A stretch of 64,000 nucleotides of DNA from assembly GCF_947502895.1 (NCBI RefSeq), contig NZ_CANNBM010000001.1:930001-994000 (forward strand), written 5' to 3'. Source of the DNA: an uncultured Sulfitobacter sp. (GTDB lineage: Bacteria > Pseudomonadota > Alphaproteobacteria > Rhodobacterales > Rhodobacteraceae). Positions 17,098 through 25,424 of the stretch are shown here, piece after piece. Both the position numbers and the translations under genes were made by a program. The notes under the pieces are model-generated. The model searched no databases. It was not told the origin of the DNA and saw only the letters and a program-made list of their open reading frames with translations. Numbering within the stretch: the first letter of the stretch is position 1; each line of letters starts with the position of its first letter.

Positions 17098-17125
17098 TAC
17101 GCCAATTTTGCTTAAAATTGGCGTA
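17098..17125. terminator. Hairpin after fadH
   Basis: A perfect 12-bp stem (TACGCCAATTTT/AAAATTGGCGTA) with a four-base loop begins 14 bases after the fadH stop. On the plus strand it is followed by aaataa rather than T, so it is not a textbook terminator; on the minus strand TATTTT follows. It may still end or stabilise the fadH mRNA. Confidence 0.55.
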
Positions 17126-17138
17126 AAATAACCTCACT

Positions 17139-17192
17139 TCCACGGCATCTGTACAGTCAGACGCGGGCTTTCCCGCTTTGGCGCCGTGGAGG
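17139..17192 (+). promoter_or_regulatory. Structured 5' leader covering the ribosome binding site of the Hint gene
   Basis: Outer stem TCCACGGC (17139-17146) pairs with GCCGTGGA (17183-17190), enclosing an inner hairpin GCGGG-cttt-CCCGC at 17163-17176. The right outer arm overlaps the Shine-Dalgarno GGAGG at 17188-17192, eight bases before the ATG at 17200. Folding would hide the ribosome binding site, so translation may depend on melting or on a factor. This is inference from base pairing. Confidence 0.5.
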
Positions 17193-17199
17193 TATCGTG

Positions 17200-18408
17200 A
17201 TGCCAGACACATTGATGGGCGGAATTGTAATCAACGAAATTCTCGTTGATCCGAATGGCACAGCCAATTTCGATACAGACGGCAACGGCACCGCCAACAG
17301 CACCGACGAGTATATCGAGCTGTATAACGCCTCACCCTCCGCCATCGACATCAGCGGTCTGGAGCTCTGGGACGACGGTGTGGGCCTGTGGTTCACATTT
17401 CCACCCGGAACAATTCTGGCAGCAGGCGGGCACGCACTGGTCATGTCTGGCGTCCAGACAGGCGGCGCATTGCCTACAGGCAATGCCGGTGATCTGTTCT
17501 TTGATGCGGGACGCGCCTCACCGCTCATCAACAATGGCGGCGACAATGTCGTCGTCTACGATCCCGCCAGCGACGAATATATCGCCGCACGGTTTAACGG
17601 CGATCCGTTCGACAATCCTGTCACCGACTATCCCGGCTTTTCCCCTACAGCGACCCAATCGGGCAGCGGCGAAAACTTTGGCAATGATATAGACGGGTTT
17701 TCGATCCAACGCGACGGCGACGGGGCCGCGACATTTGTAAACAACGAAGCACCCAGCCCGGGCACGACAAATGTGTGTCTGACAAAGGGAACAACCGTAT
17801 CCACGCCAAAAGGCGACATACGGGTAGAGGCATTGCGCGCAGGCGATTGGATCAACACGCTTGACCATGGCCCACAACCGATCACATGGATTTTCGCGTT
17901 TCACCGCACGGCCGCAGAAATCGCCCAAGACAGCAGACAAGGCGCAATACGCATCGCGCGGGGCGCATTGGGCAACGGGCTGCCACACCGCAGCCTTACC
18001 GTATCGCGCCAGCACAGAATGCTTGTGCGCTCCCCTATTGCCGCGCGTATGTTCGCAACCGCCGAAATACTGGTCCACGCCAAAGATCTGGCAGGCGCTG
18101 ACGGTGTCACCACTGCTCCGGTGCTGGACGGGTTCTTGTTCTTTCATATCCTGCTGCCCCGTCACGAGGTGATCTTCGCGAATGGCGCCCCGACAGAAAG
18201 CCTCTATCTCGGTCCCGCCACACTCACATCCCTGTCACCGAACGCCCGCAAAGAGCTGGACGCATTGCCCGCAGCCCACAAACCAGACCCGACAACAGGT
18301 CCAGAACCCGCGCGCCTGCTCGCCAAAGGCGCAAAGGTGCGACAGATGGTCAAACGTCACCAGCGCAACGCACTCGCCCTTTGTGGCGCGGGGCTGATAG
18401 CAGCCTGA
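17200..18408 (+). CDS. Lamin-tail domain plus Hint (hedgehog/intein) domain protein, probably secreted
   Basis: 402 residues. The N-terminal part is a lamin-tail (LTD) beta-sandwich: IVINEILVDPNG, DEYIELYNASPSAIDISGLELWDDG and FPPGTILAAGGHALVMS, residues about 8-95. After an acidic Gly/Asn/Asp-rich linker, a Hint_2 domain starts at C193 (CLTKGTTVSTPKGDIRVEAL), with AGDWINTLDHGPQPITWI, LTVSRQHRMLVRS and HEVIFANGAPTESLYLG. Such proteins are common in Rhodobacterales and are usually type I secretion cargo or autoprocessing proteins. No Sec signal peptide and no RTX nonapeptides are visible. The start is ATG 17200, as GGAGG lies eight bases before it; an upstream GTG at 17197 is less likely. Confidence 0.82.
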   Translation: MPDTLMGGIVINEILVDPNGTANFDTDGNGTANSTDEYIELYNASPSAIDISGLELWDDGVGLWFTFPPGTILAAGGHALVMSGVQTGGALPTGNAGDLFFDAGRASPLINNGGDNVVVYDPASDEYIAARFNGDPFDNPVTDYPGFSPTATQSGSGENFGNDIDGFSIQRDGDGAATFVNNEAPSPGTTNVCLTKGTTVSTPKGDIRVEALRAGDWINTLDHGPQPITWIFAFHRTAAEIAQDSRQGAIRIARGALGNGLPHRSLTVSRQHRMLVRSPIAARMFATAEILVHAKDLAGADGVTTAPVLDGFLFFHILLPRHEVIFANGAPTESLYLGPATLTSLSPNARKELDALPAAHKPDPTTGPEPARLLAKGAKVRQMVKRHQRNALALCGAGLIAA

Positions 18409-18554
18409 ACCCAGAGGTCGAAACACACTGTTCCCCTGTTTCCTGCCTTGCAACGGTTTTGCAATTACCTTGCTACTGTCCCACCCCTGCCCCGATTGCG
18501 CCCCATTCCCCCGTCATAGCTCATCGTTGAAATAAGAATGGAAGGGGACGGCAT

Positions 18555-19460
18555 ATGGACCGCCTGACAGAAATGGAAGCGTTCGCCACCGTGGTGGATC
18601 AGGGTGGCTTTACCGACGCCGCCAAAAAGATGGGGATTTCAAAGTCTGCCGTCTCGAAACACGTCTCGTCACTTGAGGCACGGCTGGGCGCACGGCTGCT
18701 CAACCGCACAACACGCCGCGTCTCGCCAACCGAGATCGGCCTTGCATATTACGACCGCGCCCGCCGCGTTCTTAATGACGCGGGAGAGGCTGACGCGCTC
18801 GTTACCTCCATGCAATCAGCGCCTTCAGGCCTGCTGCGCATCTCGGTGGCCACAGACTTCGGCGTAAACCACCTCAGTCCGGTCTTATCGGAATTCTTGG
18901 GCGATTTTCCCGACATCACCGTCAACATGGTCCTCAACAACCGTTATGTTGAACTAATCTCCGAAGGCTTTGATATGGCCGTCCGGATTGGAGAGCTTGA
19001 GGACAGCACCCTGCGTGCCCGCAAACTGACCGAGACGACCAAACGCATGATCGCCTCGCCCGCTTATTTCGAAAAATATGGCCGCCCCGAAAAAATCGAC
19101 GATCTGAACGATCACAAGCTGCTGCATTATTCGAACCAATCCAGCGGCAATGTCTGGAAACTGACCGCGCCTTCAGGCGAGAAACGTCAGGTCCGCACCG
19201 CTGGCTGGCTTTCGGTCAACGACGGACAATCCCTGCTCAACGCCGCCATCTCTGGCCTTGGGATCGCCTATCTGCCCAGCTTCCTCTACTCGGATGCGAT
19301 GGCGCAGGGACTGATCGAGGATGCAATCCCCGACCTGCCCCAAGAAACCCAAGGCATCTATGCGGTCTACCCACCAGGCCGGTTTACCCAGCCCAAGGTC
19401 CGCGCCTTTATCGATTTTCTGGTCCACGCTTTCGCCGAGAAAGGCCCAAGCGACTGGTAA
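18555..19460 (+). CDS. LysR family transcriptional regulator
   Basis: 301 residues. The N-terminal winged helix-turn-helix is MEAFATVVDQGGFTDAAKKMGISKSAVSKHVSSLEARLGARLLNRTTRRV, followed by the LysR effector domain (SGLLRISVATDFGVNHLSPVLSEFL onward). The sequence is of the subgroup often annotated as CrgA/DmlR-like. Effector and targets are unknown. It is preceded by a strong ribosome binding site (GGAAGGGGACGG) and followed by an intrinsic terminator; the neighbours are unrelated, so its target may lie elsewhere. Confidence 0.9.
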   Translation: MDRLTEMEAFATVVDQGGFTDAAKKMGISKSAVSKHVSSLEARLGARLLNRTTRRVSPTEIGLAYYDRARRVLNDAGEADALVTSMQSAPSGLLRISVATDFGVNHLSPVLSEFLGDFPDITVNMVLNNRYVELISEGFDMAVRIGELEDSTLRARKLTETTKRMIASPAYFEKYGRPEKIDDLNDHKLLHYSNQSSGNVWKLTAPSGEKRQVRTAGWLSVNDGQSLLNAAISGLGIAYLPSFLYSDAMAQGLIEDAIPDLPQETQGIYAVYPPGRFTQPKVRAFIDFLVHAFAEKGPSDW

Positions 19461-19499
19461 GCCAGACACACGAACACCATCTCCCCTCGGTGAAACTTG

Positions 19500-19536
19500 C
19501 CCCTCGGTTGTGCTTTGCACAATCGGGGGTTTTTTA
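19500..19536 (+). terminator. Intrinsic terminator of the LysR gene
   Basis: A GC-rich stem (CCCCTCGGTTGTGC pairing with GCACAATCGGGGG, with one bulge and a mismatch) is followed by six T on the plus strand. It lies about 40 bases after the LysR stop and touches the 3' end of the convergent OmpA-domain gene. Confidence 0.8.
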
Positions 19537-20448
19537 ATTCTGCAATACCACTGCCTCGACACGGCGGTTCGTCTCGCGGCCCGCTTCTGTACTGTTGGTG
19601 GTATGGGGGGCAAGGTAACCCATGCCCTGCGCCTCCAGCCGCCCTGCCGTCACGCCGTACCGCCCTACCAGCCGCGCACGCACCGATGCGGCGCGGTTGC
19701 GCGACAGGGCGATATTGCCGTCCAGACTGCCCACATTATCCGTATGGCCCACCAGTGCGATGCGCAGTTGCGGACGCGCTGCCAGCGTTTCTGCCAACTC
19801 AGCCAGCACGTCAAACGGCCCAGCGCCCAGTTCCGATGTGCCGCTCTCAAAATCCAGACCTGCCAGCACCACGTAGCCGTCGCTCTGCAAAAGCGCGGAC
19901 ATGCTGCCTTGCGGTACATCCAGAACCACAGGGGCTTCGGCAACAGCTGCAACATCCTCTGTCGCCGCATTGCTGCCTGCTTGTATAATCTGGACAAAGC
20001 TCGCCCCGCTGGACGCGCTTGCCAGAATATTCACGGCCTCTTCACCACGCAGGGCCGACAATGCGTGGTAGTTGCGGATGTTGACGTACATGTTCGGCGC
20101 GGGCAGCACTTCAGCACCAAATCGGAAATCATAGCCGCCACAGGCAGCCGCCGCGCAATCCAGCACAATCGTAAAACCCGCCGCCTCCAACTGCGTGCGC
20201 AGCGGGGCCAGCACTTGCAGTGGTGTCAGCCCCGCCTGATCAATCCGCCACGCACTGCGCGCCACGGCACCGACAATACGCTGCGTGGGCAAATGCCCGT
20301 CCGCAAACGGGGCCACAGGCAGCTCATAGCGGTCCTGTGCCGTATCACGGGTAATCATCTGCCGCGCACTGGTCGGCAGGTGCAGTTCGACCGCTTGCGC
20401 GCCGCCTGCAACCCATAACGCCGCCAGCGCCCAGCCGATCCGCTTCAT
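19534..20448 (-). CDS. OmpA-domain envelope protein
   Basis: 304 residues with a Sec signal peptide (MKRIGWALAALWVAGGAQA). Residues about 20-170 form a domain I cannot name, with two cysteines in DCAAAACGGYDF. The C-terminal third is an OmpA peptidoglycan-binding domain (LDFESGTSELGAGPFDVL, ALVGHTDNVGSLDGN, LSRNRAASVRARL, NRRVEAVVL). It is probably a periplasmic or outer-membrane anchored cell-wall binder. The start overlaps the stop of the AhpD-like gene by four bases, so it is downstream in the same operon. Confidence 0.85.
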   Translation of the reverse strand: MKRIGWALAALWVAGGAQAVELHLPTSARQMITRDTAQDRYELPVAPFADGHLPTQRIVGAVARSAWRIDQAGLTPLQVLAPLRTQLEAAGFTIVLDCAAAACGGYDFRFGAEVLPAPNMYVNIRNYHALSALRGEEAVNILASASSGASFVQIIQAGSNAATEDVAAVAEAPVVLDVPQGSMSALLQSDGYVVLAGLDFESGTSELGAGPFDVLAELAETLAARPQLRIALVGHTDNVGSLDGNIALSRNRAASVRARLVGRYGVTAGRLEAQGMGYLAPHTTNSTEAGRETNRRVEAVVLQN

Positions 20449-21014
20449 CGCGATTGCGCGTGATAGCCCTTGTTGGGCCGCATGTCAGACGCGCTTGCCA
20501 CACGGTTGGTCATGTTGAAAAACCCCGCCACCGATGCGATGTCCCAGATATCGCGGTCACTAAATCCGATCGCGCGCAATGCTTCGCGGTCTTCTTCCTC
20601 GATGATCTCGGGGGCCTCGGTCAGCTTGACCGCAAAATCCAGCATCATTCGCGTTTTCGGGTCCAGATCGGCAACACGGTAATTCATCACCATCTGCTCA
20701 CCCAGTATCGGGTCACCAGACAGCTCGCGCACCGCCGCACCATGCGCTGTCAGGCAATAGAAACACTTGTTCACAGCTGAAACGACGACCGCGATCATTT
20801 CGCGTTCCAGCTTGCTGAGGTTGCTGTCCCCCAGCATCAGGTCGTTATACAGCGCGGTAAAGGTGTTCAGCTTGTCGATATCAAACGCATAGGCCTGCAA
20901 AACATTCGGAACCATCCCCAACTTTTCAGTACAGATGTCGAAGTACTTTTGTGTCGCTGCGGGCAGCGGATCAACCATTGGCAGGTCAAGGGCGGTTGGG
21001 GCATCGTCAGCCAT
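20445..21014 (-). CDS. Peroxidase-related enzyme, AhpD/CMD family
   Basis: 189 residues of the alkylhydroperoxidase D/carboxymuconolactone decarboxylase fold. The redox CxxC is in SAVNKCFYCLTAHGAAVRE near residues 81-99, with the downstream histidine, as in the uncharacterised peroxidase-related family. The C-terminal FSDRDIWDIASVAGFFNMTNRVA is also typical. These proteins are thought to detoxify peroxides with a thiol donor, but the physiological substrate is unknown. First member of a gene pair with the OmpA-domain protein and only 11 bases after the GNAT gene. Confidence 0.85.
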   Translation of the reverse strand: MADDAPTALDLPMVDPLPAATQKYFDICTEKLGMVPNVLQAYAFDIDKLNTFTALYNDLMLGDSNLSKLEREMIAVVVSAVNKCFYCLTAHGAAVRELSGDPILGEQMVMNYRVADLDPKTRMMLDFAVKLTEAPEIIEEEDREALRAIGFSDRDIWDIASVAGFFNMTNRVASASDMRPNKGYHAQSR

Positions 21015-21025
21015 AGTAGGCTCCT

Positions 21026-21745
21026 TTATTCGGGTAAGATACGGTAATGATACGTGCCAACACGGGCAAAGCCCAGCTTGGTATAAAGCGCGTTGGCAGG
21101 TTTATTCGCCGTCACACACAGAACCGCCATATGGGTCGCGCCATGCTTGGCGCCCCACAGAGAGGCCGCGCGCATAATCCACTCCGCAACGCCCTGTTTG
21201 CGCTGGTCTGGCAGCACTTCCAGCGCGTGTACCATGGCGATGCCTTCATGGATGCCGACAAACCCCGCGCCTCCGGGTTTTTCGTTCCAGCGCGCCAGTA
21301 TCCCCGTCTTGGTCTGTGCCCGTTCCATCACATCCAGACGTGCGGGGCCAATGCCGCCCTGCGCCCATATCTCTTTCATAATGGCCAGCGGTTCCCAAAT
21401 GTTGAAACATGTCACACGCGGCAGCGGCTTGTCTGTCAACTGATCTATCGGGACGCTGTACAGAACCACTTCGTCGATCAAGTCATAGCCACGCGCCTCC
21501 AGCAGCGCATCCAGCGCATCATCACCATCGCGGATCATGAACAGCGGCTGCTGCCCCATGTCGCGCATCGCCGCTTCCGCGCGCGGAATATCACCGTCTG
21601 TCACGTCGCCCAGCGCCGTCGCAGCAGAGACGCGCTTGCCCCCGCCTGCACCGTCCCGCAAGGTCCACGGCCCCTCGTCCCATGTGCGCGCAGGCGGCCA
21701 TGTCCCCTCGCATACATCATAAAGCTGGTGGGCAGTGATGCTCAT
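21026..21745 (-). CDS. GNAT family N-acetyltransferase
   Basis: 239 residues. The acetyl-CoA region is EVLPDQRKQGVAEWIMRAASLWGAKHGATH near residues 177-206, followed by VLCVTANKPANALYTKLGF, the normal GNAT end. The N-terminal half has weaker similarity and may be a second, degenerate GNAT repeat. Substrate unknown. It overlaps the upstream CinA-like gene by four bases, indicating one operon: CinA-like, GNAT, AhpD-like, OmpA-domain. Confidence 0.78.
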   Translation of the reverse strand: MSITAHQLYDVCEGTWPPARTWDEGPWTLRDGAGGGKRVSAATALGDVTDGDIPRAEAAMRDMGQQPLFMIRDGDDALDALLEARGYDLIDEVVLYSVPIDQLTDKPLPRVTCFNIWEPLAIMKEIWAQGGIGPARLDVMERAQTKTGILARWNEKPGGAGFVGIHEGIAMVHALEVLPDQRKQGVAEWIMRAASLWGAKHGATHMAVLCVTANKPANALYTKLGFARVGTYHYRILPE

Positions 21746-22461
21746 GCAAAGACCTCGGCCAACTTGCCCATCGCCTCGTCCAACAGGGCGGCGTCCTGTC
21801 CCCGCACCACAAGGTTCGCCCCGTATTTGCCATCGCGCTGGAACGGATAGCTGCCCATGGACAAATCAGGATAAGCCTCGGCCAACGCGCCGAACGGCCC
21901 CGCAATATCGCCTTCGCCGCGGTACACAGTCAGCGTTTTGCTGATCAGCGGCGCGCCCCCTGTCAGAGTGGGCAGCACACTGGCAACCATCGCTTTGAAC
22001 ACACTCGGCACACCCGCCATGACATGAACATTCTCGATCGTGAAACCGGGGGCGGCTGATACTGGATTATCGATCAACGCAGCATCCGCAGGTATCCGTG
22101 CCATGCGCAGCCGCGCCTCGTTCAGATCCGTGCCCGCCTTGTCGTAATGCGCCTGCAAGATCGCGCGCGCATCATCGCGCACATCAATACTCTGGCCAAA
22201 GGCCGCCGCCATGCAATCGGCGGTGATGTCATCATGGGTCGGCCCGATCCCGCCCGAGGTGAATACCGTGTCATAGGTAGCAGACAGCGCGCGCACCGCC
22301 TCAATGATATTCGCAGCCTCGTCGGCCACAATCCGCACTTCGGCCAGCGTGATGCCCGCCTCGGCCAGTTGCCCCGCGAGGTAATGCATATTCGCATCCC
22401 GCGTCCGTCCCGATAGGATCTCGTCTCCGATCACCAACATCGCCGCCGTTGGGTTTGCCAT
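21742..22461 (-). CDS. CinA/MoaB-like molybdopterin-binding domain protein
   Basis: 239 residues. The N-terminus AAMLVIGDEILSGRTRDANMHYLAGQLAEAGI and the loop TVFTSGGIGPTHDDITADCMAAAFG near residues 64-88 are the hallmarks of the CinA N-terminal (COG1058) domain, related to molybdopterin-binding MoaB/MogA. In CinA this domain has ADP-ribose pyrophosphatase activity; the C-terminal NMN-deamidase domain is absent here. Such short forms are frequent in alphaproteobacteria. Divergent from sfsA with about 46 bases between starts. Confidence 0.85.
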   Translation of the reverse strand: MANPTAAMLVIGDEILSGRTRDANMHYLAGQLAEAGITLAEVRIVADEAANIIEAVRALSATYDTVFTSGGIGPTHDDITADCMAAAFGQSIDVRDDARAILQAHYDKAGTDLNEARLRMARIPADAALIDNPVSAAPGFTIENVHVMAGVPSVFKAMVASVLPTLTGGAPLISKTLTVYRGEGDIAGPFGALAEAYPDLSMGSYPFQRDGKYGANLVVRGQDAALLDEAMGKLAEVFA

Positions 22462-22507
22462 TTCGCCTCTCCTTGAGCCTGTGTTCGATACGGTATAGCC
22501 CCATCAC

Positions 22508-23236
22508 ATGCGCTTTCAAACCGATCTTGTCCCCGCCCGCCTCATTCGCCGCTACAAACGGTTTCTTGCCGATTGCACGCTGGAGGTTGCGGATTCCAAA
22601 GGCCTTACCGAGATTGTCGCCCATTGCGCCAACCCCGGCTCAATGTTGGGACTGGCCGAAGCAGGCACACGCGTTTGGCTGGAACCAAACGATGACCCCA
22701 AGAAAAAGCTGAAATACGGCTTGCGGCTGGTCGATCACGAGAACGGCCATTTCACAGGCGTCGATACCTCTTTGCCCAATCGCGTGCTGCGCGCCGCCTT
22801 GGAGGCGGGCAAGGTTGGTCCGCTGGCCGCCTACGCCTCGATACAGCCAGAGGTTAAATACGGCGAAAACTCCCGCGTTGATTTCCTGCTGCGCGGTGAT
22901 GGTCTGCCCGATGCCTATGTCGAGGTGAAATCCGTTACCCTGTGCCGCGCTCCCGCGCTGGCCGAATTCCCCGACAGTGTGACAGCGCGCGGCACCAAAC
23001 ATATGAACGATCTGGCCGATGTGGCCCGCGCCGGCCACCGTGCCGTTCTGATCTATCTGGTGCAACGCACCGATTGCACCCACGTAGATATCGCTGCTGA
23101 TATTGACCCGAAATATGCGGCAGCCCATGCAGCAGCCACCGCCGCAGGCGTTGAAACCATCGCCCTTGGCACCCACATCACCCCGCAGGGCATTGATATC
23201 ACCGGCCCACTGGCCCTTGGCCGCCCACCACGCTAA
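22508..23236 (+). CDS. sfsA: SfsA family protein (sugar fermentation stimulation protein homologue)
   Basis: 242 residues matching SfsA along its length: FQTDLVPARLIRRYKRFLADC at the start, the OB-fold part AHCANPGSMLGL, the nuclease-like part VDFLLRGDGLPDAYVEVKSVTL with PD-(D/E)xK character near residues 120-145, and FPDSVTARGTKHMNDLA. SfsA was first linked to maltose metabolism in E. coli and is proposed to bind or cut nucleic acid; its real role is unsettled. It is followed closely by map on the same strand. Confidence 0.92.
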   Translation: MRFQTDLVPARLIRRYKRFLADCTLEVADSKGLTEIVAHCANPGSMLGLAEAGTRVWLEPNDDPKKKLKYGLRLVDHENGHFTGVDTSLPNRVLRAALEAGKVGPLAAYASIQPEVKYGENSRVDFLLRGDGLPDAYVEVKSVTLCRAPALAEFPDSVTARGTKHMNDLADVARAGHRAVLIYLVQRTDCTHVDIAADIDPKYAAAHAAATAAGVETIALGTHITPQGIDITGPLALGRPPR

Positions 23237-23267
23237 ACAGGCCCGAATACATGATGGAGAAACAGCG

Positions 23268-24077
23268 GTGACAGACACCCATAAAGGTCGCACAACCAAA
23301 GACGGCATTCGCATCCACGAGGCCGCTGATTTTGCGGGCATGCACGCAGCAGGCCGCCTCGCCGCGACCATTCTGGACGAAATCGCAGAGCATGTGACCG
23401 TAGGCCAGACCACCGCCGAGATCGACCGTATCATCGAACAGAAAGTCACCGCCGCAGGGGCAAAATCCGCGACAATCGGGTACAAGGGCTATCAGCATGC
23501 CAGCTGCATCTCGATCAACCATGTGGTCTGTCACGGCATCCCGAGTGAGAAAAAGCTGAAAGACGGCGATATCGTCAACATCGACGTGACCGTGATCGTC
23601 GATGGCTGGTTCGGCGATACCTCCCGCATGTATGTGGCGGGCAAACTGGCCCGTAAGGCCGAGCGCCTGATCGAGATCACCCATGAGGCGCTGATGCGCG
23701 GCATCGAAGTGGTCAAACCCGGCAATACGTTCGGCGATATCGGTCACGCAATCCAGAGCTTTGTCGAAGGCCACCGCATGTCCGTCGTGACCGACTTTTG
23801 CGGTCACGGTCTTGGCCGCGTGTTCCACGCCCCGCCAAATGTGCTGCACTATGGCAAGGCAGGCACCAAACCGGTGCTGGAGCCGGGTATGTTCTTTACC
23901 ATTGAGCCGATGGTGAACCTAGGCCGCGCCGAGACAAAGACCCTCGCCGACGATTGGACAGCCGTCACCCGCGACAAGTCCCTCTCCGCGCAGTTCGAAC
24001 ACTCCATCGGCGTAACCGAAACAGGCTATGAGATTTTTACCCTCTCGCCCGCAGGTAAGTTCCACCCGACATACTAA
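23268..24077 (+). CDS. map: Methionine aminopeptidase, type I
   Basis: Removes the initiator methionine from new proteins. The 269-residue protein shows the five metal ligands in context: HGIPSEKKLKDGDIVNIDVTV, WFGDTSRMY, CGHGLGRVFHAPPNV, EPGMFFTIEPMV and AQFEHSIGVTETGYEI. The longer open frame starts inside sfsA, but GTG at 23268 is preferred: GGAGA lies eight bases before it and VTDTHKGRTTKDGIRIHEAADF begins the conserved region. It lies 31 bases after sfsA and is probably co-transcribed. Confidence 0.93.
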   Translation: MTDTHKGRTTKDGIRIHEAADFAGMHAAGRLAATILDEIAEHVTVGQTTAEIDRIIEQKVTAAGAKSATIGYKGYQHASCISINHVVCHGIPSEKKLKDGDIVNIDVTVIVDGWFGDTSRMYVAGKLARKAERLIEITHEALMRGIEVVKPGNTFGDIGHAIQSFVEGHRMSVVTDFCGHGLGRVFHAPPNVLHYGKAGTKPVLEPGMFFTIEPMVNLGRAETKTLADDWTAVTRDKSLSAQFEHSIGVTETGYEIFTLSPAGKFHPTY

Positions 24078-24127
24078 CTGCGGCGCTGTGGGCGGATTTA
24101 CGACTTTTCCAAATCCCTCGGGATCAT

Positions 24128-24424
24128 TTGTTGCCTTTGCAGCGACAGCACAGTTTCGCCGCACAGCGGCGTGACGTTCGCGCGGATCAGAACAGGTGCG
24201 CAAAAGGCTTCGATGTCTTTCGCGTGGCAGCAATGAACCACCTGCGCGCCCTGACTGATACCGATCTGATCACCAGCCAAAAAGACGGTCGCAGCCGCTG
24301 TCTTTACCCAAATGCGCTACCCCTCCAGCTGATGAATGCGCGTTGGATTCACGGCTGTTCCGCCCATTGGCCAGACCGGAAGAGCCTGATTAAAACCACC
24401 GCTGATACAGTCGCCAGAAAGTAA
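24128..24424 (+). pseudogene. Remnant of an ArsR-type regulator
   Basis: The frame reads MNHLRALTDTDLITSQKDGRS and then RCLYPNALPLQLMNARWIH, resembling the recognition helix, wing and C-terminal helix of ArsR regulators of the kind paired with AHSA1/SRPBCC genes. Upstream of about 24220 the conserved N-terminal helices cannot be found, and no good start or ribosome binding site is present. The remnant therefore looks truncated at its 5' end. An alternative is a chance frame, but the agreement with the next remnant argues against that. Confidence 0.5.
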
Positions 24425-24750
24425 CGCCAAACGATACCAACGACGCCACCAAATCCGTCAACCGCACTTTTATCAAAGCCCAAGTTGCGGCCCCCTGGTC
24501 CACCCATGTGGCAACCGATACGCCGCTGCGGTTTTTCTGTGGGTCCACGTGCCAGACCACCGATGGCATGCGCGAAAATGACGGCGGTACCGAATTTGGT
24601 GGCATCATCACAGGCATGGTCGAGTGTGCCAGACTGCGCAAAGAGATGCCGGGCGCTCAGCGCTTCATCGCCTCCAATCACCGATCAATGGCCGAGCGTG
24701 GCAAGCCTGCCTTTACGCGCCGCATGGTGATGCGCATGGCCCCCCCGTAA
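24421..24750 (+). pseudogene. Remnant of an AHSA1/SRPBCC-domain gene
   Basis: Read from 24421, the frame gives TFIKAQVAAPWSTHVATDTP, then LRFFCGSTCQTTDGM, matching the N-terminal half of AHSA1 (Hsp90 ATPase activator-like) proteins. The family pattern is then lost for about 170 bases and a family-like stretch, MAMIVKSRNGFKTGR, reappears in another frame near 24763. This suggests an insertion plus frameshift. ArsR-AHSA1 is a classical two-gene pair, and both halves are broken here. Confidence 0.5.
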
Positions 24751-24823
24751 CGGCTCCCGTCATGGCCATGATCGTGAAAAGCCGCAACGGTTTTAAGACT
24801 GGCCGCTCTACCTGTTGGCACCG

Positions 24824-24856
24824 CGCCGGTGTACGCGGGGTGTACAGCGGGTGTAC
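24824..24856. repeat. Three 11-bp tandem units downstream of rsmD
   Basis: Three exact-length units are seen at 24824-24834 (cgccggtgtac), 24835-24845 (gcggggtgtac) and 24846-24856 (agcgggtgtac). They lie 16 bases past the minus-strand stop of rsmD. The unit length equals about one helical turn, and the core GGTGTAC is shared with the GGTGCAC of the array beside the Ada-like gene at 11219-11240. Confidence 0.8.
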
Positions 24857-24872
24857 CCATGGCACCCCGCCT

Positions 24873-25424
24873 CTAGTCATGCCGCAACAGGGTCACATGG
24901 GTGTCGCCGTATTTACGCCTGTCGGTGCGGGTGAACCCTACGGGTGCATCCATCGGCGCGCTCTCTTCCCAGATTATAACCGCGCCCTGTGCCAGCCATC
25001 CGCCACTGCGCGCTGCCGCCAACGCCTGCTGTCCCATGCGCTTGCCATAGGGCGGATCGAGGAAGACCAGATCAAACGGCGCGCCTGCCCACACACCCAG
25101 CGCCGTGGCATCTTCCCGCAGAACACGGGTCTGGTCGTCTACCCGTAACTTATTGATATTCTGTGCAATCAGCTTTTGCGCGACACGCCCGTTTTCAATA
25201 AACACCGCATCCCGCGCCCCACGCGACACCGCCTCAAGGCCCAGCGCACCTGTCCCTGCGAACAGGTCCAGCACATGCGCGCCGTTGATGACACCCAGAT
25301 GGGTAAGCATGGAAAACAGGCTTTCGCGCACGCGATCAGAGGTGGGACGAAGATGCGCGGCTGCATCGCCCGCACCCACATCCGCCAGCACCGTACCACG
25401 GTTTTTACCCGAAATAATCCTCAC
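24873..25424 (-). CDS. rsmD: 16S rRNA (guanine(966)-N2)-methyltransferase
   Basis: SAM-dependent enzyme that methylates G966 of 16S rRNA in the small subunit. The 183-residue protein has MRIISGKNRGTVL and RPTSDRVRESLFSML at the start, SAM motif I VLDLFAGTGALGLEAVSRGA near residues 49-68, and the catalytic LVFLDPPYGKRMG (NPPY-type) near 118-130. The start codon is GTG and overlaps the stop of the upstream oxidoreductase gene by four bases, so both are on one transcript. Confidence 0.93.
   Translation of the reverse strand: MRIISGKNRGTVLADVGAGDAAAHLRPTSDRVRESLFSMLTHLGVINGAHVLDLFAGTGALGLEAVSRGARDAVFIENGRVAQKLIAQNINKLRVDDQTRVLREDATALGVWAGAPFDLVFLDPPYGKRMGQQALAAARSGGWLAQGAVIIWEESAPMDAPVGFTRTDRRKYGDTHVTLLRHD

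Noticed and set aside
19321..20418. Plus-strand open frame of 365 codons across the OmpA-domain gene
   Set aside because: It runs from inside the LysR gene through the terminator into the antisense of a well-supported gene.
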